Of a stretch of 34,565 bases of DNA, positions 27,207-34,565 are shown piece by piece. Within the stretch, counting starts at the first letter, position 1. The number at the start of each line of letters is the position of its first letter. This stretch comes from Parahaliea mediterranea (GTDB lineage: Bacteria > Pseudomonadota > Gammaproteobacteria > Pseudomonadales > Halieaceae), in NCBI RefSeq assembly GCF_017255185.1, contig NZ_JAFKCZ010000024.1, positions 1-34,565 of the forward strand. The letters are read 5' to 3'. The notes under the pieces are model-generated. The model had not been told where the DNA came from and did not search any database. It saw only the letters and a program-made list of their open reading frames with translations. The position numbers and the translations under genes are program-made.

Positions 27207-27234
27207 TTAATTCATCGGGTTTTACTTTTATACT
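27207..27234 (+). promoter_or_regulatory. Candidate promoter for argC
   Basis: TTAATT (27207-27212) and TATACT (27229-27234) are 16 bp apart, about 85 bp before the argC ATG in the divergent gap with clc. The nearby TGCAATTTCCGGGTTAATTC has AATT half-sites but does not make a convincing ArgR box. Confidence 0.45.
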
Positions 27235-27317
27235 GTGCGGCCGCCGCGGCGGCACGCCTGAATGCGCGTTGCCGGCGGCGTACACTGTTAACCCGGGAGG
27301 ACGGCGAGGTATTGGCC

Positions 27318-28361
27318 ATGGTCAGAATTGGAATCGTAGGCGGCACCGGCTACACGGGCGTGGAATTGCTGCGCCTGTTGGCACAGCACGAGGACGCCGA
27401 GGTGGTGGCGATCACCTCGCGGGCCGAGGCGGGCCGACGCGTGGACGCGCTGTTTCCCAACCTGCGGGGGCGCTACGACCTGGCCTTCAGCGAGCCCGAT
27501 GTCGAGCTGCTGGCCGGCTGTGACCTGGTGTTTTTCGCCACCCCGCACAACGTGGCCATGAATCTGGTGCCCGAGTTGCTTGAGCGCGGCACCCGGGTTG
27601 TGGACCTGTCCGCGGATTACCGTATTCGCGATGCGGCCCTGTGGTCGGATTGGTACGGGGAGCCCCACGCCAGCCCGCAACTCCTCGACGACGCGGTCTA
27701 CGGCCTGCCGGAAGTCAACCGCCAGCGGATTGCCGGGGCGCGATTGGTGGCCTGTCCGGGCTGTTACCCCACCGCCATCCAGCTCGGTTTCATTCCCTTG
27801 CTGGAAGCGGGCCTGGTCGACCCCGCCCACTTGATCGCCAGTGCCGCCAGCGGCGCCAGCGGCGCCGGACGCCAGGCCAAGGTGGACAACCTGTTGAGCG
27901 AGGTTTCCGGCAGCTTCAAGGCCTATGCCGCCGCCGGGCACCGCCATTTGCCGGAAATCGAGCAGGGCCTGGCGGATGTGTCCGGCGGCCCGGTGGCGGT
28001 GACCTTCGTCCCGCACCTGTTGCCCATGGTTCGCGGTATCCACGCCACCCTGTTTGCGCGGCTCGGGGCCCCCGGTGCGAAGAGCGTCGAAGAGCTGCAC
28101 GGGCTGTTTACGGCGCGCTATGCCAGCGAACCCTTTGTCGATGTATTGCCCGTGGGGATGCTGCCGCAAACCCGCACCGTAAAAGGGGCGAATCACTGCC
28201 AGCTGTCCCTGGTGGTACCCCAGGAGCGCGATACGGTGGTGGTGTTGTCCGCCATCGACAACCTGGTCAAGGGGGCCTCGGGCCAGGCGATCCAGAACAT
28301 GAATATCATGCTTGGCCTGCCCGAGGATCGCGGCCTCGGCCAGGTGGGCCTGTTGCCCTGA
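27318..28361 (+). CDS. argC: N-acetyl-gamma-glutamyl-phosphate reductase
   Basis: This 347-residue NADPH enzyme makes N-acetylglutamate semialdehyde in arginine synthesis. The cofactor loop [17 protein letters not shown] opens the protein, and the active-site cysteine is in [14 protein letters not shown] near 150. HRHLPEIEQ and [12 protein letters not shown] are also typical. Length is normal for the type 1 family. The ATG at 27318 follows GAGG about ten bases upstream; an open frame further upstream has no support. The stop codon overlaps the apparent beginning of the next gene. Confidence 0.96.
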   Translation: MVRIGIVGGTGYTGVELLRLLAQHEDAEVVAITSRAEAGRRVDALFPNLRGRYDLAFSEPDVELLAGCDLVFFATPHNVAMNLVPELLERGTRVVDLSADYRIRDAALWSDWYGEPHASPQLLDDAVYGLPEVNRQRIAGARLVACPGCYPTAIQLGFIPLLEAGLVDPAHLIASAASGASGAGRQAKVDNLLSEVSGSFKAYAAAGHRHLPEIEQGLADVSGGPVAVTFVPHLLPMVRGIHATLFARLGAPGAKSVEELHGLFTARYASEPFVDVLPVGMLPQTRTVKGANHCQLSLVVPQERDTVVVLSAIDNLVKGASGQAIQNMNIMLGLPEDRGLGQVGLLP

Positions 28362-29104
28362 CGCAGGGGCAATACAGGACGGTCGTACGCCGCTATCACG
28401 TCCGCCACCGGCAGATTGTGGTGTTGGCGGCGACCCTGTGCGCGGCCCTCTTGCTGGGTCTGGGAATCTACCTGGGGCAGCGCGCCGCCTACAGCGGTAT
28501 GGGCATGGACCCGGAGCGCTATCGCGAGCTGGAGCGCGCACTGCCCCAGGCTCGCCAGCAGATCGCGGACCTGGAGCGGCAGCTGGGGGCGGCTAACACC
28601 CGTCACGAGGTGGACCGGGCCGCCCTGGAGATGGTGCGACAGGATCTCGCCCGCCAGCGCGAACAGATTGCCGATCTCGACGAGGGCCTGCGTTTCTATC
28701 GCAGCTTGATGGCGCCGGGGGAGATTGCCCAGGGCTTCAGCCTGCGCGGCCTGGAGCTGATGGCGCGGGAGACCCCCGGCCGATACGCCTATCGCCTGGT
28801 GGCCCAGCAGGAAGCCCGCAAGCACGAGGTCGTGCGCGGCACGCTGCGGCTCGAGGTGCTTGGACTGGCCGACGGGCAGCCAGTAAGCTACCCCCTGTCG
28901 GAACTGGCGCGAGACGTGGAAAACGGGGATATTCCCCTGCGTTTTCGCTATTTCCAGGCGATCGAGGGCGAGCTGGAGCTGCCGGAGGACTTTGAGCCCC
29001 AGGCGGTCGAAGTGCTGGCGGCGGTGAGCAGTCCGCGCCGGCTGGAGGTCAGGGAGAGTTACCCCTGGCAGCTACAGGAGAAATTTACCCATGTTGGGAA
29101 GTAA
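28358..29104 (+). CDS. DUF6776-like coiled-coil membrane protein
   Basis: This is a clear reading frame of about 248 residues with no ATG, GTG or TTG start near its likely beginning. A basic N-terminal stretch (RRYHVRHRQ) precedes one membrane helix ([21 protein letters not shown]), a coiled coil (about 45-105: [36 protein letters not shown]) and a C-terminal beta-rich domain (about 120-245). I take CTG at 28358, which overlaps the argC stop and has AGGTGGG upstream; GTG at 28418 would remove the basic tail. It resembles a Pseudomonas conserved protein found between argC and bactofilin. Function unknown. Confidence 0.75.
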   Translation: MTQGQYRTVVRRYHVRHRQIVVLAATLCAALLLGLGIYLGQRAAYSGMGMDPERYRELERALPQARQQIADLERQLGAANTRHEVDRAALEMVRQDLARQREQIADLDEGLRFYRSLMAPGEIAQGFSLRGLELMARETPGRYAYRLVAQQEARKHEVVRGTLRLEVLGLADGQPVSYPLSELARDVENGDIPLRFRYFQAIEGELELPEDFEPQAVEVLAAVSSPRRLEVRESYPWQLQEKFTHVGK

Positions 29105-29555
29105 GAAGCCGCGGGGCCGCGTCTCTGGAGGCACTACCCTGGTGTCACGGGACACTGAGGTTGTCGGGGATATCCATTTCAGCGGCACCCTCGACATCGA
29201 GGGCCTGGTCAGGGGCAATATTGTCGCCCAGCCGGGCAAGGACGCGCTGGTCCGGGTGGTGGACGCGGGTAGTGTGGAAGGCGAGATACGCGCCCCGGCG
29301 ATCATGATCAACGGCCGCGTCGACGGCGATGTCCACGCCGCCAGGCACCTCGAACTCGCGTCCAAGGCGCGGGTCCATGGCGATGTGTTTTATACCCTGG
29401 TCGAGATGGCGGTGGGTTCGGAAGTCAACGGCCGGTTGATGCATGTCGATGGCAAGGAGGTTGACGACAGGCCGGAGCGTGCCCCGGACCCCGCCGTGGA
29501 GATTGCGGAAGTGGGTCGAGACGGCGCCGCGGAAACCGCCCTGGCCAAAGGCTAG
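29091..29555 (+). CDS. Bactofilin (polymer-forming cytoskeletal protein)
   Basis: This 154-residue protein has the bactofilin (DUF583) core, about 20-125, made of short repeated beta strands with Gly turns (GDIHFSGTLDIEGLVRGNIVA, EGEIRAPAIMINGRVDGDVHA, SKARVHGDVFYTLVEM). Bactofilins self-assemble into membrane-linked filaments that place cell-wall enzymes. The N-terminal tail is short and basic, and the C-terminal tail is acidic. ATG has AGGAG nine bases upstream and overlaps the end of the coiled-coil membrane protein gene by 14 bp. The overlap suggests the two proteins work together; an M23 peptidase is also nearby. Confidence 0.93.
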   Translation: MLGSKKPRGRVSGGTTLVSRDTEVVGDIHFSGTLDIEGLVRGNIVAQPGKDALVRVVDAGSVEGEIRAPAIMINGRVDGDVHAARHLELASKARVHGDVFYTLVEMAVGSEVNGRLMHVDGKEVDDRPERAPDPAVEIAEVGRDGAAETALAKG

Positions 29556-29610
29556 GTCCGTCGGTCCGGACCGGGGTCAAGCGGGCCGTTATACCCGTTA
29601 TGCGTAAAAG

Positions 29611-29639
29611 TTGACTGTTTTACTCGGTCTTACGATAAT
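29611..29639 (+). promoter_or_regulatory. Promoter of erpA with IscR-like operator
   Basis: TTGACT (29611-29616) and GATAAT (29634-29639) are exactly 17 bp apart, a strong sigma-70 match. The segment GTTGACTGTTTTACTCGG over the -35 resembles the type 1 IscR sites I remember at isc promoters. The promoter match is direct; the IscR site is inference. Confidence 0.65.
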
Positions 29640-29695
29640 AGCCAATCAGAGTTCATTCATTGTGCCCACGGTCGTCATCGGCCCGGAATCCGTTC

Positions 29696-30049
29696 ATGTC
29701 AGTCGCTGAGTCATTCAACCCGGCCAGCCTCAATCTCTCGCCCCGCGCCGTGAGCAAGGTGCGCGAGCTGGTGGAGGAAGAGGAGAACCCGGCCCTCAAA
29801 CTGCGGGTGTACATCACCGGCGGTGGCTGCTCCGGCTTCCAGTACGGCTTTACCTTCGAAGAGGACGCCGCCGAGGATGACACCGCCATCGAAAAGGACG
29901 GTGTCACCGTGCTGGTGGACCCGATGAGCTTCCAGTACCTGGCGGGGGCCGAGGTCGACTACACGGAGGGGCTCGAGGGCTCGCGCTTCGTCATCAACAA
30001 CCCCAACGCCGCCACCACCTGCGGCTGCGGCGCTTCCTTCTCTATCTAG
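29696..30049 (+). CDS. erpA: Iron-sulfur cluster insertion protein ErpA
   Basis: This 117-residue A-type carrier passes Fe-S clusters to target enzymes, including those of isoprenoid synthesis. The three ligand cysteines are present: Cys45 in [12 protein letters not shown] and Cys109/Cys111 in [11 protein letters not shown]. Length is typical. The ATG at 29696 is used, with GGAA upstream; an in-frame TTG at 29660 adds residues not expected in the family. It has its own strong promoter after the bactofilin gene. Its last 8 bp overlap the last 8 bp of anmK on the other strand. Confidence 0.96.
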   Translation: MSVAESFNPASLNLSPRAVSKVRELVEEEENPALKLRVYITGGGCSGFQYGFTFEEDAAEDDTAIEKDGVTVLVDPMSFQYLAGAEVDYTEGLEGSRFVINNPNAATTCGCGASFSI

Positions 30050-31199
30050 CAGGCCCTGTCGCCGCGCCCGGCGGCCCGCCGGGATAGATGCCGCCCAGGA
30101 TCACTTCGCTGTCGGCCCCGGTTACCGCGGGGATGTTGCCCGCCAGTCCCGCCATCGTGCGCCAAGCCAGCCAGGCGAACGCCGCCGCCTCCACCCACTC
30201 CGGATCCAGGCCCAGGGCCGTGGTGATGTCCAGCGTGGCCGGTTGCAGTTTGCGGTAGAGGCGCCGCATCAGGTCGGTGTTGCGCGCCCCGCCGCCACAG
30301 ACATACACCTCCTCGACTCGCGACGCGCTGCCGTGAATTCCCCGGGCGATACTTTCGGCGGTGAACTCCGCGAGCGTGGCCTGCACGCCCTGCGGGTCGG
30401 GCGTCTGCCCCAGGTCGCCGATACAGCGGTCCAGCCACTCGAGGTTGAAGGCTTCCTTGCCGGTGCTGCGCGGGCCGCTTCGCGCCAGGTATTCGTGATC
30501 CAGCAGCGCCGCCAATAGGGTGGTGTCGACCTCGCCCTCCGCCGACCACTGGCCGTCCCGGTCGTAGCGAGTGCCGCGATGGCGCGCCACCCAGTGGTCG
30601 AGCAGGGTATTGCCCGGGCCGGTGTCGAAGCCCAGGACCGAGCCCCTGCCCTCCAGTAGCGTTACGTTGGCGATGCCGCCGATATTGACGATGGCCCGCC
30701 GCAGCCCGGGCGCGGCGAAAGCGGCTGCGTGGAAGGCCGGGGCGAGGGGGGCGCCTTCGCCGCCGGCGGCGATATCGCGACGGCGGAAATCCGCCACGGT
30801 GGTAATCCCGGTGGCCTGGGCGATGGTATTGGGGTCGCCGATTTGCAGGGTGAAGGCCGCTTGTTCCGACGCCTGGTCGAGCGGCGGCCGGTGGCGGATA
30901 GTCTGGCCGTGGCTGCCCACCGCCGCGATCGCGTCCGGTGTGTAGCCGGCGCTGTCGAGCAGGGCCAGGGTGGCCTCGGCAAAGAGCTGGCCCAGTTGCC
31001 GGTCGAGTGTGCCCAGGCGTTCAATCTCGTTGTCGCCGGGCCGGCTGATGGCGGCAATGTGTCGCCGGGTCTCGCCGGGAATGGGGTGCTCGAGGGTGGC
31101 CAGCAGCTCGACGGTGTCGGCGCCGCAGCGCACCAGCGCGCAGTCGATGGCATCCACACTGGTGCCCGACATGAGCCCGGCATACAGCGAGGGACTCAC
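30042..31199 (-). CDS. anmK: Anhydro-N-acetylmuramic acid kinase
   Basis: This 385-residue sugar kinase phosphorylates 1,6-anhydro-MurNAc and opens its ring during cell-wall recycling. [19 protein letters not shown] at the N-terminus is diagnostic. [30 protein letters not shown] and YVCGGGARN are further family motifs. Length is slightly above the E. coli enzyme. The start is GTG at 31197-31199 with a weak ribosome binding site, six bases after the M23 peptidase stop, so coupling with that gene is likely. It ends tail to tail with erpA, overlapping by 8 bp. Confidence 0.95.
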   Translation of the reverse strand: MSPSLYAGLMSGTSVDAIDCALVRCGADTVELLATLEHPIPGETRRHIAAISRPGDNEIERLGTLDRQLGQLFAEATLALLDSAGYTPDAIAAVGSHGQTIRHRPPLDQASEQAAFTLQIGDPNTIAQATGITTVADFRRRDIAAGGEGAPLAPAFHAAAFAAPGLRRAIVNIGGIANVTLLEGRGSVLGFDTGPGNTLLDHWVARHRGTRYDRDGQWSAEGEVDTTLLAALLDHEYLARSGPRSTGKEAFNLEWLDRCIGDLGQTPDPQGVQATLAEFTAESIARGIHGSASRVEEVYVCGGGARNTDLMRRLYRKLQPATLDITTALGLDPEWVEAAAFAWLAWRTMAGLAGNIPAVTGADSEVILGGIYPGGPPGAATGPAR

Positions 31200-31205
31200 G
31201 CCGGT

Positions 31206-32681
31206 TCAGCGCTGGCTGTTGTCGCCGGCCTGGTTCAGCGCCAGGCGCGAGCCTGACTGCAGTGAGGCCAGTTGCTGGGACGCCGGGCTGATGGCGTTGC
31301 GGAAGCTCGGCATTTCCGTTTTCGGCAGGGACTTGGCCTTGGGCAGCTCCTTGTGAATGGTCCGCGGGTTGCGGTGCACGCCGTCGACCAGGAACTCGTA
31401 GTGCAGGTGCGGACCGGTGGCGGCGCCGGTACTGCCGACGGTGCCGATCACGTTGCTCTGGGCCACGCGCTGGCCCTTTTTCACCTTGCGCTTGTGGAGG
31501 TGCAGGTATTTGGTGACGTAGCGATTGCCGTGCTGGATAAAGACGTAGTTACCGTTGGCGCGGCTGTAGCCGGCTTCCACGACCCGGCCGTCACCCGCGG
31601 CGTAGACTGGCGTGCCGGTCGGTGCCGCGTAGTCGGTGCCGCGGTGGGGGCGCGTGGTTTTGTAGATGGGGTGCAGCCGGCGCAGGTTGAAGTTGGAGCT
31701 GATGCGGGTGAAGTCCACCGGGGCCAGCAGGAAGGCCTTGCGCATGCTGACGCCGTCTTCGTTGTAGTAGCTGACATCGCCCGCGCTGTCTTCGAAGCGA
31801 TAGGCGTTGAAGGTTTCGCCCTGGTTGGTGAACGAGGCGGCGATGATGGCGCCGTCGCGGTACTTCTCGCCGTCGAGGTAGTGCTCTTCGTAGACCACGT
31901 GGATGGTGTCGCCCTTGCGCGGGTCGAGTACGAAATCAATCACGCCGCCAAAGATATTGGCCAGTTCCAGGATCTTGCTTTGTGACAGCCCCATGTCCTG
32001 GCCGGCCATGAACAGCGAGGAGGTGATTTTGCCGCTGGCCCAGGCCTCCCGCACTTCGGGTTGGCGCAGCGTGTGCTCGGCGGCGAACAGGCCGTCTTCG
32101 GCGCGCTGGTAGGTCATGGTTTCGAGAGGGGAGATAACGTGCCTGACCCCGATCAATTCGCCCTCGTTCCCGGCCAGGAACGCCACGGTCTGCCCCGGGA
32201 ATATACGCTCCAGTCGCTTGCCTTCGGGCGACTCGTAGACCACCTGGTGCACGTCGCCGTTGTCGAAGCCGGCGCGTTTGAATATCAAGGACAGGTTGTC
32301 GCCGCTGCGAACGGTCTGTTCGACCCATTCGGGGGCGGTTTCCCCGGCGGGCGGCTCGGAAGCGGGGGCCTGCGCCCGTGCCGCCAGGGCCGAATCCACG
32401 GCGGCGGTGGCGTCGGGGGCGGTGTCGCCGCCAGTCGCCGGCTGTGCCAGTACTTCGACGGCGGGCTCGGTGGCGGCGAGAATGCGCGCGACCGTCTGTT
32501 CCTGTTCGTTGTTTTCGCTAACGGCCTCGCGATTGGCTTCCACCTGGCCGCCGGGGGCCAGGCTGGCCGCCACGGCCACGCAGGCGGATAGTACCGCCAC
32601 CGCAAGCAGGTGCTTGTGTGGTACCGCTGTCGGCTGGTGGTTGATCGCAGTCGCCCCTCGCGGTTTCGCGCGTGCTTTCAT
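31206..32681 (-). CDS. M23 family murein endopeptidase (MepM-like)
   Basis: This 491-residue protein is a predicted periplasmic peptidoglycan DD-endopeptidase. A basic N-terminus and one membrane segment (about 24-43) anchor it. A low-complexity Ala/Pro/Glu region follows, then an OapA/LysM-like part ([20 protein letters not shown], about 120-140), and a C-terminal LytM domain (about 340-440) with the zinc motifs [16 protein letters not shown] and [21 protein letters not shown] is also typical. It lies directly upstream of anmK and is divergent from tyrS, an order I remember from Pseudomonas. With anmK it links wall cleavage to recycling. Confidence 0.93.
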   Translation of the reverse strand: MKARAKPRGATAINHQPTAVPHKHLLAVAVLSACVAVAASLAPGGQVEANREAVSENNEQEQTVARILAATEPAVEVLAQPATGGDTAPDATAAVDSALAARAQAPASEPPAGETAPEWVEQTVRSGDNLSLIFKRAGFDNGDVHQVVYESPEGKRLERIFPGQTVAFLAGNEGELIGVRHVISPLETMTYQRAEDGLFAAEHTLRQPEVREAWASGKITSSLFMAGQDMGLSQSKILELANIFGGVIDFVLDPRKGDTIHVVYEEHYLDGEKYRDGAIIAASFTNQGETFNAYRFEDSAGDVSYYNEDGVSMRKAFLLAPVDFTRISSNFNLRRLHPIYKTTRPHRGTDYAAPTGTPVYAAGDGRVVEAGYSRANGNYVFIQHGNRYVTKYLHLHKRKVKKGQRVAQSNVIGTVGSTGAATGPHLHYEFLVDGVHRNPRTIHKELPKAKSLPKTEMPSFRNAISPASQQLASLQSGSRLALNQAGDNSQR

Positions 32682-32715
32682 GTCCCGCTCTTTCGTCTCA
32701 CTCCGTTGTGCCTGG

Positions 32716-32742
32716 AGTATATTAAAAAACCCCGTAGATCAA
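32716..32742 (-). promoter_or_regulatory. Possible promoter for the M23 peptidase-anmK unit
   Basis: Leftward TTGATC (32737-32742) and TATACT (32716-32721) have a short 15-bp spacer. The -10 is good, the -35 and spacing are not. It lies in the 160-bp divergent gap with tyrS. Confidence 0.3.
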
Positions 32743-32841
32743 CAGATGCGGTATTATTCCCATTCCCAGTTTTTCGGGCTTAATGTAAAGTTTTCGCCCC
32801 TTTCCAACCCCTCTTTTTACCCCTTAATTGAGATTGTAGTG

Positions 32842-34137
32842 ATGAGTAGTGCCCTTTTAGCTGATCTCCGCGCACGCGGACTGGTTTTCCAGGTGGCCGG
32901 CGAGGATGAGCTTCCCGCCTGGCTCGATGGCGGAATGCGCACACTTTATTGCGGCTTCGACCCCACCGCGGACAGCCTGCACATCGGCCATCTCGTGCCG
33001 TTGCTGATGCTGCGTCGTTTCCAGCTGGCGGGTCATCGGCCGCTGGCGCTAGTGGGCGGTGCCACCGGCTTGATCGGTGATCCCAGTTTCAAGGCCCAGG
33101 AACGGCAGCTCAATACACCCGAGGTGGTGGCGGGGTGGGTCGACAAGATCCGCGACCAGGCTTCCCGCTTTATCGATTTCGATGCCGGCGATCATTCGGC
33201 GGAGGTGGTGAATAACCTGGACTGGATGGCCGGTCTGGATGTGCTGGCCTTCCTGCGGGATGTGGGCAAGCACTTCTCGGTCAATGCCATGATCCAGAAA
33301 GAGTCGGTACGGCAGCGCCTCGAGCGCGAGGGCAGCGGCCTCAGCTTTACCGAGTTCTCCTACATGATCCTGCAATCCTACGATTTCGCGGAGCTCAACC
33401 GCCGCTACGGTTGCGGCTTGCAGGTGGGTGGGTCCGACCAGTGGGGCAATATCACCGGGGGTATCGATCTCACCCGGCGCATGAACAGTGACCGGGTATA
33501 CGGGCTCACCGTGCCCCTGATCACCAAGGCGGATGGCACCAAATTTGGTAAAACCGAATCCGGGGCTGTCTGGCTGGATCCCGCCCGCACGTCGCCCTAT
33601 GCCTTCTACCAGTTCTGGCTGGGGGCCGCCGATGCGGATGTGTACCGCTTCCTCAAGTACTTTACTTTCCTTCCTGTGGCGGAGATCGACGAGCTGGAGC
33701 GCGCCGACGCGGAGCGGGCGGGGCGCCCGGAAGCGCAGGCGGTGCTGGCCCGGGAGGTCACCCGCCTGGTGCATGGGGAGGAGGGGCTTGCCGCGGCGCT
33801 GCGCATTACGGAGTCGTTGTTCAGCGGCGAGTTGGGCGGGTTGTCCGAAGATGATTTCCGCCAGTTGCGCCAGGACGGCCTGCCCGCCAGTCGGGTGGCG
33901 CGGGGCGAGCTGCCGGAAACCGTGACCCAGATGTTGGCCGAGGCCGGCATGGCCGCGTCGGGCAAACAGGTCAAGGATGCGCTCGGTCGCAAGGCGGTGC
34001 TGGTAAACGGCGCGTCGGTCGGCTGGGAGGAGAATGGCGCCCCTGCGGAAGTCTTCGCACGGGGGCGCGCCCTGTTCGGTGGCTATTACCTGGTGCGCCT
34101 GGGTAAGAAGAAGTACCACCTTTTCGAGGTGGCGTAG
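32842..34137 (+). CDS. tyrS: Tyrosyl-tRNA synthetase
   Basis: This 431-residue class I synthetase charges tRNA-Tyr. The HIGH motif is at 47-50 (LHIGH), [12 protein letters not shown] binds tyrosine and [18 protein letters not shown] is the tyrosine-binding helix, and KFGKT at 234-238 is the KMSKS counterpart. The C-terminal S4 RNA-binding domain is present (about 365-431). It resembles the E. coli type (424). The frame is open far upstream, but ATG at 32842 matches the family start; its ribosome binding site is weak (GAG). A strong terminator and rRNA promoters follow. Confidence 0.96.
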   Translation: MSSALLADLRARGLVFQVAGEDELPAWLDGGMRTLYCGFDPTADSLHIGHLVPLLMLRRFQLAGHRPLALVGGATGLIGDPSFKAQERQLNTPEVVAGWVDKIRDQASRFIDFDAGDHSAEVVNNLDWMAGLDVLAFLRDVGKHFSVNAMIQKESVRQRLEREGSGLSFTEFSYMILQSYDFAELNRRYGCGLQVGGSDQWGNITGGIDLTRRMNSDRVYGLTVPLITKADGTKFGKTESGAVWLDPARTSPYAFYQFWLGAADADVYRFLKYFTFLPVAEIDELERADAERAGRPEAQAVLAREVTRLVHGEEGLAAALRITESLFSGELGGLSEDDFRQLRQDGLPASRVARGELPETVTQMLAEAGMAASGKQVKDALGRKAVLVNGASVGWEENGAPAEVFARGRALFGGYYLVRLGKKKYHLFEVA

Positions 34138-34146
34138 GCGTTTTCC

Positions 34147-34190
34147 GCGCCTGTTTTTAGGCCAAAAACAGGCGCCGCCAAAATATTTTT
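34147..34190 (+). terminator. Rho-independent terminator of tyrS
   Basis: A perfect 12-bp hairpin (GCGCCTGTTTTT, loop AGGCC, AAAAACAGGCGC; 34147-34175) is followed ten bases later by TATTTTT (34184-34190), nine bases after the tyrS stop. The T-run is a little far from the stem; the stem's A/T half also makes it bidirectional in principle. Confidence 0.75.
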
Positions 34191-34229
34191 CACAAAGGGC
34201 TTGCGCTGCCCGGAAGCGCTGCGTATAGT
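34178..34229 (+). promoter_or_regulatory. rRNA operon promoter P1 with UP element
   Basis: TTGCGC (34201-34206) and TATAGT (34224-34229) are 17 bp apart. The 22 bases before the -35 (34178-34199) match the rRNA UP-element consensus at all but one defined position, and sit at the right distance. The following CGCGTCC is a GC-rich discriminator, as expected for stringent control. Confidence 0.8.
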
Positions 34230-34231
34230 TC

Positions 34232-34318
34232 GCGTCCTTCGGTGAGGCAAGGACGCAAACGGCCTCCCGGAGGCACCTTGAAAGTCTTGAGCTTTCAATA
34301 GCTTAGGCTAAAAAGGTG
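34232..34318 (+). other. Structured segment between rRNA promoters P1 and P2
   Basis: Several perfect stems follow P1: GCGTCCTT/AAGGACGC (34232-34256), GCCTCC/GAGGC, TTGAAAG/CTTTCAA (34278-34298), TAGC/GCTA, and CACC closing against GGTG (34275-34318). The last three can form a three-way junction. Function unknown; it would be the 5' end of P1 transcripts. Confidence 0.45.
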
Positions 34319-34365
34319 AGCTGTTAGGTGAAGCGCAGATCGCTGCAAAAAAATGCAAAAATCTG

Positions 34366-34393
34366 TTGCCAACGAAACGCCGATCAGTATAAT
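34366..34393 (+). promoter_or_regulatory. rRNA operon promoter P2
   Basis: TTGCCA (34366-34371) and a consensus TATAAT (34388-34393) are 16 bp apart, preceded by A-tracts (34346-34361). The bases after the -10, ACGCGTCCT, repeat the discriminator of P1. Confidence 0.75.
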
Positions 34394-34399
34394 ACGCGT

Positions 34400-34565
34400 C
34401 CTCAGTCAGGGGCAGCCACCCAGCCAAGCGCTAGCGGCGGCCAGACTGACCACCCGGAACCCGAGCGGTACGGGGTTGTTTAACAAGAAGACGAAGACAG
34501 ATGTGTGGGCACTTGTTGAGGTAGTAGCTACAACTATTATCAGACACAAGTGACTCATTGATTCA
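34400..34565 (+). other. rRNA operon leader with boxA; 16S rRNA gene expected beyond the window
   Basis: GGTTGTTTAACA (34474-34485) matches the antitermination boxA, preceded by a short hairpin (AACCCG/CGGGGTT) in the place of boxB. The following ACAGATGTGTGGGCACTTGT resembles the 16S leader of gammaproteobacteria, and CACTTGT/ACAAGTG (34510-34552) frames a stem. The 16S sequence itself has not begun by 34565. From 34138 to the end there is no protein gene. Confidence 0.75.

Noticed and set aside
29562-29573. 12-bp palindrome CGGTCCGGACCG after the bactofilin gene as a terminator
   Set aside because: There is no loop of proper size and no T-run after it; it may be chance in GC-rich DNA.

Overview
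The window is GC-rich chromosomal DNA from a gammaproteobacterium. Gene content, protein sequences and gene order resemble Pseudomonas and, more closely, marine relatives of the Cellvibrionales/Halieaceae type; this placement is my inference from remembered families, not a database result. Nearly all genes are housekeeping genes. No phage, insertion sequence, CRISPR array or defence island is visible. The accessory signal is a family of short palindromic repeats in intergenic gaps.

Layout. Bases 1-219 hold the start of the window and two palindromes. A leftward block (220-10648) carries coq7, purD, purH, fis, dusB, prmA, accC, accB, aroQ and dsbD, an order I remember from Pseudomonas. A rightward pair follows: a periplasmic PCu(A)C copper chaperone and a DUF2333 membrane protein. 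Then come a small leftward pentapeptide-repeat gene, rightward polB (DNA polymerase II), leftward pfkB-type sugar/nucleoside kinase, and a rightward mrcB (PBP1b) gene overlapping a TPR lipoprotein gene that is probably its activator (LpoP-like). After a 44-bp tandem repeat array come leftward modF-like ABC ATPase, a rightward NUDIX hydrolase, and a leftward heme group: clc chloride channel, hemJ, hemL, hemB and a small secreted Cys-x-Cys protein. The right end reads argC, a DUF6776-like coiled-coil membrane protein, a bactofilin and erpA (rightward), anmK and an M23 peptidase (leftward), then tyrS (rightward) and the tandem promoters and leader of an rRNA operon whose 16S gene lies outside the window.

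How genes work together. purH/purD make purines; accB/accC supply biotin carboxyl carrier and biotin carboxylase for fatty acid synthesis; dusB-fis is the classic tRNA dihydrouridine synthase/nucleoid protein operon. dsbD and the copper chaperone face each other across a shared upstream region and both act in the periplasm. mrcB with its lipoprotein, the bactofilin, anmK and the M23 peptidase all concern the cell wall. hemL, hemB and hemJ are steps of heme synthesis.

The most unusual structure is the 18-nt hairpin family GGYCGAATTCATTCGRCC, present 12 times at four intergenic loci. Every copy is perfectly paired, and one base pair covaries (T-A or C-G). It occurs as singles, as head-to-head pairs and as a regular 44-bp tandem array closed by an inverted copy. 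A separate ~112-bp inverted-repeat element lies between hemJ and hemL. No transposase that might move either family is encoded here.
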